Shown here: piece after piece, positions 42,384 to 50,669 of the stretch
How positions within the stretch are numbered: the stretch's first letter is position 1
Layout: the number at the start of each line of letters is the position of its first letter
Assembly (NCBI GenBank): GCA_965246945.1
Contig: CBDFFW010000001.1
Location: 1,054,001-1,118,000 of the forward strand
DNA: 64,000 bases
From: CBDFFW01 sp965246945
Lineage (GTDB): Bacteria > Pseudomonadota > Alphaproteobacteria > UBA11073
Direction of reading: 5' to 3'
Notes under the pieces: generated by a model
Told to the model about the DNA's origin: nothing
The model's database searches: none
Seen by the model: only the letters and a program-made list of their open reading frames with translations
Position numbers and translations under genes: made by a program

Positions 42384-44879
42384 ATGAACATGTCTACTGA
42401 AGTTACTCATTCCCTTGAAGATGGCCGCTTGCCGATTTTGCCGTTGCGCGATATTGTTGTTTTCCCGCAGATGATTGTGCCGTTATTTGTTGGCCGCGAA
42501 AAATCGGTGGCAGCACTGGCCGCGGCGTCGCAAGGCGGCAAGCAAATCATTATGCTAACCCAAAAAGATCCGCAGCAGGATGAGCCGGAAATTGATGGCT
42601 TATACGATGTTGGTGTGGTTGGCCGGTTAATCCAATTATTGAAATTACCGGATGGGACGGTCAAAGCGCTGGTGGAAGGGGAACGCCGTGTAAAAATCAG
42701 CAAGCCGCAAACGGAAGGCGCGTTTTACACCGCGCAATTTGATTTGGTGTCTGATCAAGCGGTTAAGTCTGATGAAAAAAGCCAAAGCGGGGTGAAGGCG
42801 ATGATCCGCGCCCTGCTGTCACGGTTCGAAGAATATGCCAAAACCTATAAACGCATCCCCAGCGATGCAGTGCAAAGCTTTGCCGATAGCGATGATGCCG
42901 GTAAATTGGCCGATCAAGTAACTGCCTTATTAAATGTTAAAATCGAAGAGAAACAAAAAGTGCTGGAAACGCGCCAGCCATTGAAACGCTTGGAATTGGT
43001 TTACCGATTATTGGAAACCGAAATGGATGTGTTGAGTGTGGAGAAAAAAATCCGCACGCGTGTGAAAAAGCAAATGGATAAATCGCAACGCGATTATTAT
43101 TTGAATGAGCAAATGAAAGCCATTCGCCGCGAAATGGGTGATACCATTGAAGAGCAGGAAGAAAACGAGCTTGGCGAGCTGCAAAAAAAAATTGAAAAAA
43201 GCCTAATGCCGAAAGAGGCCAAAGAGCGCGCAATGACCGAGCTGAAAAAGCTAAAGGCCATGCCGCCAATGTCTGGCGAAACCACAATTGTGCGCAATTA
43301 TTTAGATGTATTGCTGGAATTACCATGGGGTAAAAAAGGCAAACTGAATAAGGATATGCGTGTGGCGCAGGAAGTGCTGAATAAAGGGCATTATGGTTTG
43401 GAAAAAGTCAAAGATCGGATTATGGAACAACTCGCAGTGCAACAGCGGGTTGATATTATGAAGGGGCCGATTTTATGTTTGGTGGGGCCGCCTGGGGTGG
43501 GTAAAACGTCATTGGCGAAATCGATTGCCGATGCCACTGGCCGGCAATTGGTAAAAGTGTCTTTGGGCGGCGTGCGCGATGAGGCAGAAATTCGCGGCCA
43601 TCGCCGGACTTACTTAGGTGCTTTGCCAGGTAAAATTATTGCGGGCATGAAAAAAGCCAAGACGAATAATCCATTATTTCTGTTGGATGAGATTGAGAAA
43701 ATTTCACAGGATTGGCGCGGCGATCCGGCTTCGGCCTTGTTGGAAGTGTTAGACCCAGAACAAAATGCCAATTTCAACGATCATTATTTAGAATTGGATT
43801 ATGACCTGTCTAAAGTGATGTTTGTCTGCACGGCGAATAGCTTGAAAATGCCGCAACCGCTGATCGACCGGTTGGAAATCATTCGCCTTTCTGGTTATAC
43901 CGAAGATGAAAAGGTTGGTATCGCAGAAGAATATTTAATCCAAAAGCAAATGGATTTGGCAGGCTTGAAAGCAGGCGAATTGGAAATTCAGGAAAGCGCT
44001 ATTCGGGATTTAATCCGCTATTACACACGTGAAGCAGGGGTGCGGAACCTCGAGCGGGAAATTGCGACGCTGTGCCGTAAAGTATTGAAAGAAATTTTAT
44101 TGGCTGCGCCAAGTGATGATAAGCCGGCCGCTAAAAAGAAAGCTAAAAAAGCTGCGCCAGGATTAATTATTACGGCCGAAAACTTAGGCAAATATGCGGG
44201 CGTACGCCGCCACCGGTATGGTGAGATTGATGAAGAGGATCAGGTGGGTATGGTTACGGGCCTGGCCTGGACCGAGGTTGGCGGGGATATCCTGACCATT
44301 GAATCGGTGATTTATCCGGGCAAGGGCAAAGTGACGATGACTGGCAAGCTCGGCGATGTAATGAAGGAATCTATCCAAGCTGCAGAAATGCTAGTCAAAT
44401 CCCGCGCCGCCTCCCTTGGTATTCATCCAAAGATTTTCCGCGAGAAAGATATCCATTTGCATGTGCCGGAAGGGGCCACACCGAAAGACGGACCATCTGC
44501 GGGTATTGCGATGGTAACATCCATGGTGTCGGTCCTCACCGGCATTCCCATTCGCCGCGATATTGGGATGACGGGTGAAATTACCTTGCGCGGCCGCGTG
44601 TTTCCGATTGGTGGCTTGAAAGAAAAACTGATTGCCGCGATGCGGGCTGGTATTAAAACGGTACTTATTCCAGCGGATAACGTAAAAGATTTGGAGGAAA
44701 TTCCAGATAATGTGAAAGCGGGTTTGGAAATCATTCCGGTTAAGGTAATTGATGAAGTATTGGGGCATGCGCTGGTGCGGCAACCACTACCTATTGTGTT
44801 TACCGAGGCCGAACAGCAGGCAGAAAATGCTGCCAATAAAGCCGATAATTTTAATTCCGCAGCGGTTGTAAGACATTAG
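42384..44879 (+). CDS. lon: ATP-dependent protease La
   Basis: Serine-lysine AAA+ protease that degrades misfolded and regulatory proteins. 831 residues with the N-terminal substrate domain (LPILPLRDIVVFPQMIVPL), AAA+ Walker A GPPGVGKTSLAKS at about 368-380, Walker B FLLDEIEK, and the protease domain with PKDGPSAGIAMVTS (Ser705) and GGLKEKLIAAMRAGI (Lys). A Lys/Ala-rich insertion (KPAAKKKAKKAAP) lies before the protease domain. HU follows on the same strand, as in many bacteria, here separated by a palindromic repeat. Confidence 0.98.
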   Translation: MNMSTEVTHSLEDGRLPILPLRDIVVFPQMIVPLFVGREKSVAALAAASQGGKQIIMLTQKDPQQDEPEIDGLYDVGVVGRLIQLLKLPDGTVKALVEGERRVKISKPQTEGAFYTAQFDLVSDQAVKSDEKSQSGVKAMIRALLSRFEEYAKTYKRIPSDAVQSFADSDDAGKLADQVTALLNVKIEEKQKVLETRQPLKRLELVYRLLETEMDVLSVEKKIRTRVKKQMDKSQRDYYLNEQMKAIRREMGDTIEEQEENELGELQKKIEKSLMPKEAKERAMTELKKLKAMPPMSGETTIVRNYLDVLLELPWGKKGKLNKDMRVAQEVLNKGHYGLEKVKDRIMEQLAVQQRVDIMKGPILCLVGPPGVGKTSLAKSIADATGRQLVKVSLGGVRDEAEIRGHRRTYLGALPGKIIAGMKKAKTNNPLFLLDEIEKISQDWRGDPASALLEVLDPEQNANFNDHYLELDYDLSKVMFVCTANSLKMPQPLIDRLEIIRLSGYTEDEKVGIAEEYLIQKQMDLAGLKAGELEIQESAIRDLIRYYTREAGVRNLEREIATLCRKVLKEILLAAPSDDKPAAKKKAKKAAPGLIITAENLGKYAGVRRHRYGEIDEEDQVGMVTGLAWTEVGGDILTIESVIYPGKGKVTMTGKLGDVMKESIQAAEMLVKSRAASLGIHPKIFREKDIHLHVPEGATPKDGPSAGIAMVTSMVSVLTGIPIRRDIGMTGEITLRGRVFPIGGLKEKLIAAMRAGIKTVLIPADNVKDLEEIPDNVKAGLEIIPVKVIDEVLGHALVRQPLPIVFTEAEQQAENAANKADNFNSAAVVRH

Positions 44880-44901
44880 CTGGATGTGTAAACGAGCACT
44901 C

Positions 44902-45014
44902 GCCTCATCCTGAGGAGCCAAGCATCGCTTGGTGTCTCGAAGGATGCTCTAGTGGAATTGCCAGCTTAAGCATCCTTCGAGACGCAGCTTATTAGCTGCT
45001 CCTCAGGATGAGGT
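44902..45014. repeat. Palindromic repeat, family A copy 4
   Basis: 113 bp, arms GCCTCATCCTGAGGAGC and GCTCCTCAGGATGAGGT, inner arms GTCTCGAAGGATGC and GCATCCTTCGAGAC. The rest of the 345 bp between lon and HU (45015-45224) has no ORF and presumably carries the HU promoter, which I cannot pin down. Confidence 0.92.
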
Positions 45015-45224
45015 GGGGCGCTATATGTCTTGGTTTGCAAATCTTGGCAAGCACAATATCTTGTGTTTTTTTGTGATTAACCCATTGCAAGCCGCCTATT
45101 TCCCTGCTTAGAGTATTTTCAGCGTTAGCAGATCTAGCATTTAAGCGGGTTTGCGGCGTGGCAGAGATTGCAGGACCAGTAAACTGGCGGGTCTCTGGCT
45201 TAAACATCATTGAAGGGGATTCCC

Positions 45225-45548
45225 ATGAATAAAGGCGAATTAATTGACTACATCGCGGAAGGCGCTGAGTTAAGCAAAGCAGATGCTGGCCGTGCATTAG
45301 ATGCAGTGGTTGAAGGTATCACCGCTGGTTTAAAACAAAATGGCGAAGTACGCCTGGTTGGTTTCGGTACTTTCTTGGTCGCGAAATCTGAAGCGAAAAC
45401 TGGCCGCAACCCACAAACGGGCGAAGCGATCAAAATCAAAGCCAGCAAACGGCCTAAATTCAAAGCCGGTAAAGCATTGAAAGATGCCGTGAACGACAAC
45501 AAAGCAGCGCCGAAAAAAGCAGCAGCCAAGAAAACCGCTTCTAAATAG
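45225..45548 (+). CDS. DNA-binding protein HU
   Basis: Histone-like DNA-bending protein. From ATG 45225 (MNKGELIDYIAEGAELSKAD) with GAAGGGG 9 bases upstream; a start five codons earlier is less likely. The HU signature GFGTFLVAKSEAKTGRNPQTGE with the DNA-intercalating R-N-P is intact. Beyond the usual 90-residue end there is a Lys/Ala-rich tail (KKAAAKKTASK) of about 16 residues. Followed by a strong terminator. Confidence 0.96.
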   Translation: MNKGELIDYIAEGAELSKADAGRALDAVVEGITAGLKQNGEVRLVGFGTFLVAKSEAKTGRNPQTGEAIKIKASKRPKFKAGKALKDAVNDNKAAPKKAAAKKTASK

Positions 45549-45569
45549 TTATTTTTAAAGCTGATAATG

Positions 45570-45601
45570 AACCCGCCGAAGATAACTCGGCGGGTTTTTT
45601 G
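45570..45601 (+). terminator. Intrinsic terminator of the HU gene
   Basis: Stem ACCCGCCGA / TCGGCGGGT with loop AGATAAC, followed by TTTTTT. It sits 22 bases after the HU stop and directly before a family B repeat. Confidence 0.92.
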
Positions 45602-45603
45602 TT

Positions 45604-45727
45604 GTCATCCCGACGAAAGTCGGGATCTAGTGGTATAATCTGCGCGAAGCGCTCAAAATTATTATTTTGCATTACGCTAAAGCATAATACTTTTTAATCA
45701 CTGGATTCCGACTTTCGTTGGGATGAC
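45604..45727. repeat. Nested palindromic repeat, family B (copy 5)
   Basis: 124 bp between the convergent HU and lipB genes. Outer arms GTCATCCCGACGAAAGTCGG and CCGACTTTCGTTGGGATGAC; inner hairpins TGCGCGAAGCGCT and TTACGCTAAAGCATAA. A typical full-length copy. Confidence 0.92.
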
Positions 45728-45732
45728 GATAT

Positions 45733-46353
45733 CTAGAAAATCTGTTGCCACTTTTCTTGCAACACTGCATCTACCTCCGCCATGCCCACTTGTTTACCAA
45801 GCGCATGTATGGAGGTCACACCGAATTCGCTGATGCCGCAGGGGATGATGCCGATATAATGGGATAGGTCTGGGTTTACATTTAAGGCGATGCCGTGAAA
45901 GCTAACGCCGCGGCGCACGCGCAGGCCGATGGCGGCAATCTTAGCTTCTTGCCCGCGGTTATCTATAGTCCAAATGCCAACGCGGCCAGACCGTCTTTCG
46001 CCCTTAATATCAAATTCGGCCAGGGTTTGAATCAGCCATTCTTCCAACTGACAGACCAAGCGGCGCACATCAAGCTCGCGTTTGAATAAATCTAGCATGA
46101 CATAGGCGATGCGCTGACCTGGTCCGTGATAAGTATATTGCCCGCCGCGGCCAGTTTGATGCACAGGGAAGCGTGCTTGCAGTAAATCTGCGGCTTTGGC
46201 ACTGCTGCCAGCGGTGTACAGGGCAGGGTGTTCTAATAGCCAAACCAGCTCATCGGCATCGGCAGCGCGGATTGTCGCCACGCGGGTTTCCATGGCCGCA
46301 ACTGCCGCTGGATAATCCTGCAATTCCTTGCTTATTTGCCATTCGAGGGTCAT
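45733..46353 (-). CDS. lipB: Octanoyl-[acyl carrier protein]-protein N-octanoyltransferase
   Basis: Moves octanoyl groups from acyl carrier protein to lipoyl domains, the first step of lipoate synthesis; lpdA in this window acts on the resulting lipoyl proteins. Signatures: RGGQYTYHGPGQRIAYVMLDL, KIAAIGLRVRRGVSFHGIALNV (catalytic Lys after A-K-I-A-A-I), and IIPCGISEFGVTS with the acyl-thioester Cys. 206 residues, normal. Confidence 0.96.
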   Translation of the reverse strand: MTLEWQISKELQDYPAAVAAMETRVATIRAADADELVWLLEHPALYTAGSSAKAADLLQARFPVHQTGRGGQYTYHGPGQRIAYVMLDLFKRELDVRRLVCQLEEWLIQTLAEFDIKGERRSGRVGIWTIDNRGQEAKIAAIGLRVRRGVSFHGIALNVNPDLSHYIGIIPCGISEFGVTSIHALGKQVGMAEVDAVLQEKWQQIF

Positions 46354-46418
46354 AGGCTTGCCATTATTTGAATTGCTTGCACTTCGAGATGCAAGCTTTT
46401 AGCTTGAAATCTGAGTGT

Positions 46419-46504
46419 GCGCTCATGGCGGAATGGTAGACGCGCAGCGTTGAGGTCGCTGTGGGGGCAACCCCGTGGAAGTTCAAATCTTCTTGAGCGC
46501 ACCA
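46419..46504 (+). tRNA. tRNA-Leu (anticodon GAG)
   Basis: Class II tRNA with acceptor stem GCGCTCA / TGAGCGC, anticodon arm CAGCG-TTGAGGT-CGCTG giving GAG, a long variable arm TGGGGGCAACCCC, T arm GAAG-TTCAAAT-CTTC, and an encoded 3' ACCA. Lies between lipB and the CinA-domain gene. Confidence 0.95.
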
Positions 46505-46565
46505 GGTTTCGCTCTGCGAGCTACGTTTGGCGCAGCCAGGCCGGCTTTAACAACTTTAAGAAATA

Positions 46566-46657
46566 ACCTCGTCCTGAGTATTGAAGGATGCTTAACTGGG
46601 GTATATCGCTGGAGCATCCTTCGATACGAACGCGCTGCGTTCTACTCAGGATGAGGT
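46566..46657. repeat. Palindromic repeat, family A copy 5 (shortened)
   Basis: 92 bp downstream of tRNA-Leu; arms ACCTCGTCCTGAGTA and TACTCAGGATGAGGT, inner arms TGAAGGATGC / GCATCCTTCGATACG. The left inner arm lacks about 15 bases present in other copies. Confidence 0.88.
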
Positions 46658-46711
46658 TATGTATTAATAAGGGCATTTGCTAAAAAGCGTTTATGTGATT
46701 AATTTAATTGT

Positions 46712-47425
46712 ATGAATAAAAGCTACAGCGCAGCAGTTTTATTGATTGGTAATGAATTGCTATCGGGGCGGACGAAAGATGCCAATTTAAGTTTTATCGC
46801 GGAATTTTTAACGCCGCATGGGATTCAATTGCGCGAAGCGCGGGTGGTGCAGGATGTGCAGGCGGAAATTGTGGCAGCGCTGAATGCGTTGCGCATGAAA
46901 TACGATTTTGTATTTTGCACCGGCGGCATTGGCCCTACGCATGATGATATTACGGCTGAAGCGGTCGCGGTGGCGTTTGGCGCCGAATATGGTTTAAAGC
47001 CGGAAGCGCATCAAATTTTGATTGAACATTATGGCACCACGGAAATTAATGAGGCGCGTTTGCGCATGGCCAAAATGCCATTAAATGCGACTTTGATTGA
47101 TAATCCGGTGACGCGTGCGCCAGGTTTTCAAATAGAAAATGTTTTTGTGATGGCGGGCGTGCCCAAAATTATGCAGGGCATGATGCATTCATTGGCGGTG
47201 CGTTTGCCGCAGGGCGCAATTATGCATAAAGCTGAAATTAAAACCGATAAAAAGGAAGGCGATATTGCGCAGTTGTTAAAAGATACCGAAGCTAAATTTC
47301 CAAACGTGCAAATCGGCAGCTATCCCCATTTCGCGGAGGGCAGTTTCAGCCTGACAATTGTATTGCGCAGTATTGATGAAACGCAGTTGCAAGCGGCAAG
47401 CACTTCTTTATCTTGTAAATTATAA
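46712..47425 (+). CDS. Competence/damage-inducible protein A N-terminal (molybdopterin-binding fold) domain protein
   Basis: 237 residues of the CinA/MoeA-type MPT-binding fold: VLLIGNELLSGRTKDANLSFI, FVFCTGGIGPTHDDITAEAV, RMAKMPLNATLIDNPVTRAPGF and VFVMAGVPKIMQGM. It contains only this COG1058 domain; the C-terminal nicotinamide-nucleotide amidase (pncC) domain of full CinA is missing, which is common in alphaproteobacteria. Related enzymes hydrolyse ADP-ribose or FAD. Convergent with mazG; the gap is a family A repeat. Confidence 0.92.
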   Translation: MNKSYSAAVLLIGNELLSGRTKDANLSFIAEFLTPHGIQLREARVVQDVQAEIVAALNALRMKYDFVFCTGGIGPTHDDITAEAVAVAFGAEYGLKPEAHQILIEHYGTTEINEARLRMAKMPLNATLIDNPVTRAPGFQIENVFVMAGVPKIMQGMMHSLAVRLPQGAIMHKAEIKTDKKEGDIAQLLKDTEAKFPNVQIGSYPHFAEGSFSLTIVLRSIDETQLQAASTSLSCKL

Positions 47426-47430
47426 TACTG

Positions 47431-47537
47431 ACCTCTTCCTGAGTAGCGCTGCAAGCGCGTATCGAAGGATGCCTATGGTTCCACCCTCATTAAGCATCCT
47501 TCGATACAAATGCTGCGCGTTTTACTCAGGATGAGAT
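47431..47537. repeat. Palindromic repeat, family A copy 6
   Basis: 107 bp starting 6 bases after the CinA-domain stop and ending 20 bases before the mazG stop; arms ACCTCTTCCTGAGTAGC and TTTACTCAGGATGAGAT, inner arms CGTATCGAAGGATGC and GCATCCTTCGATAC. Confidence 0.9.
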
Positions 47538-47557
47538 TTGTTTAAGGTATAAAAATT

Positions 47558-48340
47558 CTATTTAATCGCTTTCCAGGCAGCCGTCATCTGGTCAAGTGTG
47601 GCAGCGGTTGGATCAATTTGCTGATTTTGTAGATGCTGCACCATGGCTTTGAAGCGCGCCGCATATTTCTGATTATTGGCGCGCATCACGGTTTCAGGGT
47701 CCATATCGAAATGCCGAAATAGGTTGACCATCACGCATAACACATCGCCGAATTCATCCATGAGTTTATCACGATCGGGTGGGGTTTCCGCCAATACAGC
47801 TTTCACCTCAGCCACTTCTTCATCCAACTTGCTGATAATCTGTTCGATATTCTGCCAATTGAAGCCGATTTTTGCAGCGGATTTTTGTAGTTTCAAGGCG
47901 CGGCTGAGGGCGGGCATCGCGGGTGAAATGCTATCCAATAAATTGGCGGGATCAGTTGCTTGCTTAGTTTTAGCGGCATTTTCCTGTGCTTTCATTGCCT
48001 CCCAGGCATGGTTTTGGTCGGCCGTGGTTTTAATCGAAGTATCGTCGCCAAAAACATGCGGATGGCGGCGGATTAATTTATCGTTGAGAGTGGCAACCAC
48101 ATCGGTGAAATTAAACGCGCCGGTTTCAGCGGCAATCTGGCTGTAGAAAACCACCTGTAATAATAAATCGCCCAGCTCTTCTTTTAAATGTTGCGCATCG
48201 CCGCGCTCCGCAGCCTCGGCCACTTCATAGGCTTCTTCAATGGTATGCTTGGCCAAACTCTGCCAATTTTGTTCGCGGTCCCATGGGCAGCCGCGGGTAG
48301 GGTCTCGCAGTTGCGCCATGATTTTTAATAATTCGTCCAT
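47558..48340 (-). CDS. mazG: Nucleoside triphosphate pyrophosphohydrolase
   Basis: Hydrolyses NTPs and dNTPs to monophosphates, a house-cleaning and stress role. Two MazG domains: the first with PTRGCPWDREQNWQSLAKHT, EEAYEVAEAAERGD and LKEELGDLLLQVVFYSQIA (the E-x-x-E...E-x-x-D metal motif), the second with LDEEVAEVKAVLAETP and LMDEFGDVLCVMVNLFRH. 260 residues, normal for the E. coli type. Confidence 0.96.
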   Translation of the reverse strand: MDELLKIMAQLRDPTRGCPWDREQNWQSLAKHTIEEAYEVAEAAERGDAQHLKEELGDLLLQVVFYSQIAAETGAFNFTDVVATLNDKLIRRHPHVFGDDTSIKTTADQNHAWEAMKAQENAAKTKQATDPANLLDSISPAMPALSRALKLQKSAAKIGFNWQNIEQIISKLDEEVAEVKAVLAETPPDRDKLMDEFGDVLCVMVNLFRHFDMDPETVMRANNQKYAARFKAMVQHLQNQQIDPTAATLDQMTAAWKAIK

Positions 48341-48398
48341 AGCGCCAATTATGCATTTTGTCTGGTGACAGCAAAGGGTTATTCGCTAAACTATTGAA

Positions 48399-49685
48399 AT
48401 GAGTTTGCTGATCATCAGCATGATTTGTGCCGCGCTGATTATTGGCGCGGGCGTGGGTGTTTTGTTTTATCGCCATTACCGTAACCGCACGGTCAGCGAA
48501 TTGGTGCATTATTTGCAGGCCAATGCCGCATTGGCCGATACCAGTTATTCGCCGCCACTACCGATTGATCCAACCTTTCGGTCTTTGACCCAAGCGGTAG
48601 ATTTATACAGCCGTCATCAGCAATTACGCCAGCAGCAATTGGGGGAATATCTCAACCAGGAACAGGCATTGGTTGAATCGCTGCATGAACCGGTGTTATT
48701 TTTAAATGCCGAGCGGCTTATTGTGCGGGCCAATCGGGCGGCCTTTCGGTTGTTGGGCGAGAAAATATTAAATACGGATATCGCGCAGTGGCTGAGCGCC
48801 AGCCAGATTGTGCCAGCCATCCAGCAGGCTTTGGAAGGTGAGAATGTGCCGGCCGTGCCGATTACGATTGAAAAGCCGGTTACGCATCATTTAATGGTAC
48901 AACTGCATTTATTGCCGCAAAATGAAGTGCGAACGAAACAGGCGGCCCTTTTATTAATTCTGCAAGATATCACCCCGCTTAAAAAAGCGGAGGAAAGCCG
49001 GTTAGATTTCATTGCGCAAATTAGCCACGAATTGCGTACACCGCTGGTTTCACTGCTTGGGTTTATTGAAACCATTCGCGGACCAGCCAAAAATGATTCG
49101 GAAGCGGTGGACCGATTTTTAGGAATTATGCATGAACAGGCTGGCCGGATGGCCAATCTGGTGACTGATTTGTTGGCCCTTTCCAAGGCCGAATTGCAGG
49201 AGCATGAAGCACCGACCGAAGCGATTAATGTGATTAAGTTGTTAGGTAATCTGTTGGCGGCGACCGAGCTGCGGGCCCAGGAAAAAGAAATTACTTTGTT
49301 TGTGGATGCGCCGCGCGAATTGCCGGATGTGTTAGGCGATAGCGATCAATTGCAACGCTCGATCCAAAATCTGATTGAAAATGCCATGAAATACGGCCAA
49401 TCCCCTGGGCAAATTGATATTACCGCTCGGCTAGAAGGCAATATGGTGGCCGTTAGCGTGCGGGATTATGGGGAAGGGTTAACACAAGAACAGGTCGCGC
49501 GGTTAAGTGAGCGTTTTTACCGGACCGAACAGGCCAAGGCCAAAAAAATTCCTGGCACCGGCCTGGGCTTGGCGATTGTCAAACATATTGTGAAGCGCCA
49601 TCGCGGCCGTTTAATGGTCGCCAGTGAGCTGGGACAGGGCACCACCTTCACCATTTTATTACCAATTGCGATAAGCGAGGCATAA
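48399..49685 (+). CDS. PhoR-like sensor histidine kinase
   Basis: 428 residues: one N-terminal membrane helix (3-24, LLIISMICAALIIGAGVGVLF is hydrophobic), a PAS-like region (EPVLFLNAERLIVRANRAAF), then HisKA with FIAQISHELRTPLVSLLGF (phospho-accepting His210) and the ATPase domain with IQNLIENAMKYG (N box), VRDYGEGL (G1), FYRTEQAKAKKIPGTGLGLAI (F and G2 boxes). This is the PhoR architecture for phosphate sensing, but no response regulator or pst genes are adjacent; the divergent neighbour is mazG. Confidence is high for kinase, low for PhoR function. Confidence 0.88.
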   Translation: MSLLIISMICAALIIGAGVGVLFYRHYRNRTVSELVHYLQANAALADTSYSPPLPIDPTFRSLTQAVDLYSRHQQLRQQQLGEYLNQEQALVESLHEPVLFLNAERLIVRANRAAFRLLGEKILNTDIAQWLSASQIVPAIQQALEGENVPAVPITIEKPVTHHLMVQLHLLPQNEVRTKQAALLLILQDITPLKKAEESRLDFIAQISHELRTPLVSLLGFIETIRGPAKNDSEAVDRFLGIMHEQAGRMANLVTDLLALSKAELQEHEAPTEAINVIKLLGNLLAATELRAQEKEITLFVDAPRELPDVLGDSDQLQRSIQNLIENAMKYGQSPGQIDITARLEGNMVAVSVRDYGEGLTQEQVARLSERFYRTEQAKAKKIPGTGLGLAIVKHIVKRHRGRLMVASELGQGTTFTILLPIAISEA

Positions 49686-49725
49686 AGATTGGCAAACGGA
49701 TTTGCCGCTGTTATGTTTTCCTTAT

Positions 49726-49799
49726 GCGGGTGTAGTTCAATGGTAGAACTCCAGCCTTCCAAGCTGATTGTGAGGGTTCGATTCCCTTCACCCGCTCCA
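49726..49799 (+). tRNA. tRNA-Gly (anticodon TCC)
   Basis: 74-base cloverleaf with acceptor GCGGGTG / CACCCGC, anticodon stem CAGC / GCTG with loop CTTCCAA (anticodon TCC), T arm GAGGG-TTCGATT-CCCTT, and encoded CCA. It lies between the histidine kinase and the SDR gene. Confidence 0.95.
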
Positions 49800-49807
49800 T
49801 TTTTCGC

Positions 49808-50623
49808 ATGAAAAAGACCGCCCTTATCACCGGCAGTGCCAAACGAATTGGTGCGGTAATTGCGCAGCATTTGGCGGCCGCTGGTTATGATATTGTTATT
49901 CATTATCACCGCAGTGTTGTTGAAGCTAAGCAGTTGGCAGACCAATTAACCACACAATATCGGGTTAAAGCTTCAACAGTTGCCGCTGACCTAGCCAATT
50001 TGGTGCAAGTTGAAAATTTATGGCAGCAGATAATTGCGCAAGCAGGCCAAATTGATTTGCTGATAAATAATGCGGCCTGGTTCGATCCTGCCAATGATCC
50101 AGTTGAACATAGCGATCCGCAAATTACTAAAACAGTCTGGCAAATTAATACGCATACACCGCAGCGTTTAAGTGAATTATTTGCCGCGCAAAACGGTTTA
50201 ACAAATGGCCATATCATTAATATTTTGGATTATCGGGTCTTGAAACCCAGTGGGAGCTTTCCAATTTATACCGCTAGCAAAACTGCTTTATGGCAAGTTA
50301 CTCAGCAGCTTGCATTGGATTACGCGCCAACTGTTCGCGTAAATGCGTTGGCATTAGGCATGGCGATGCGGGCCAATGACCAAACGCAAGAACATTTTGA
50401 AAAGCATATTATGGCAGCACCTTTGCAACGCAGCGGCGATGCGGATGAAATTGCCTGTGCTGTTTTAGCGTTAGAAAATCTATCGAGTGTGACCGGACAA
50501 ATTTTGGCTTTGGACGGCGGTATGCATTTAACCAACGTCATCCCGACGAAAGTCGGGATCCAGTGGCCAACAGTACAATGCGAAGCTTTGTTCAAAAAAT
50601 TAATTTTATTTGCATCACGCTAA
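49808..50623 (+). CDS. Short-chain dehydrogenase/reductase, pteridine-reductase (FolM)-like
   Basis: NAD(P)H-dependent SDR: ALITGSAKRIGAVIAQHL (T-G-x3-R-I-G motif that marks FolM/PTR1-like dihydropteridine reductases), LLINNAAWFDP, ILDYRVLKPSGSF with YTASKTAL for the Tyr-x3-Lys pair, and ILALDGGMHL, which is where family members end. The reading frame does not stop there: from about residue 244 on it runs into a family B palindromic repeat and gains some 28 residues (VIPTKVGIQ and onward) before a stop. The first two thirds are intact, so the enzyme may be active with an abnormal tail. Confidence 0.88.
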   Translation: MKKTALITGSAKRIGAVIAQHLAAAGYDIVIHYHRSVVEAKQLADQLTTQYRVKASTVAADLANLVQVENLWQQIIAQAGQIDLLINNAAWFDPANDPVEHSDPQITKTVWQINTHTPQRLSELFAAQNGLTNGHIINILDYRVLKPSGSFPIYTASKTALWQVTQQLALDYAPTVRVNALALGMAMRANDQTQEHFEKHIMAAPLQRSGDADEIACAVLALENLSSVTGQILALDGGMHLTNVIPTKVGIQWPTVQCEALFKKLILFASR

Positions 50624-50669
50624 AGCGTGACAATTATAATCACTGGATCCCGACTTTCGTCGGGATGAC
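50537..50669. repeat. Nested palindromic repeat, family B (copy 6)
   Basis: 133 bp covering the 3' ends of both the SDR gene and the convergent dapB gene. Arms GTCATCCCGACGAAAGTCGG and CCGACTTTCGTCGGGATGAC are perfect inverted repeats; inner hairpin CACGCTAAAGCGTG. Confidence 0.93.
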
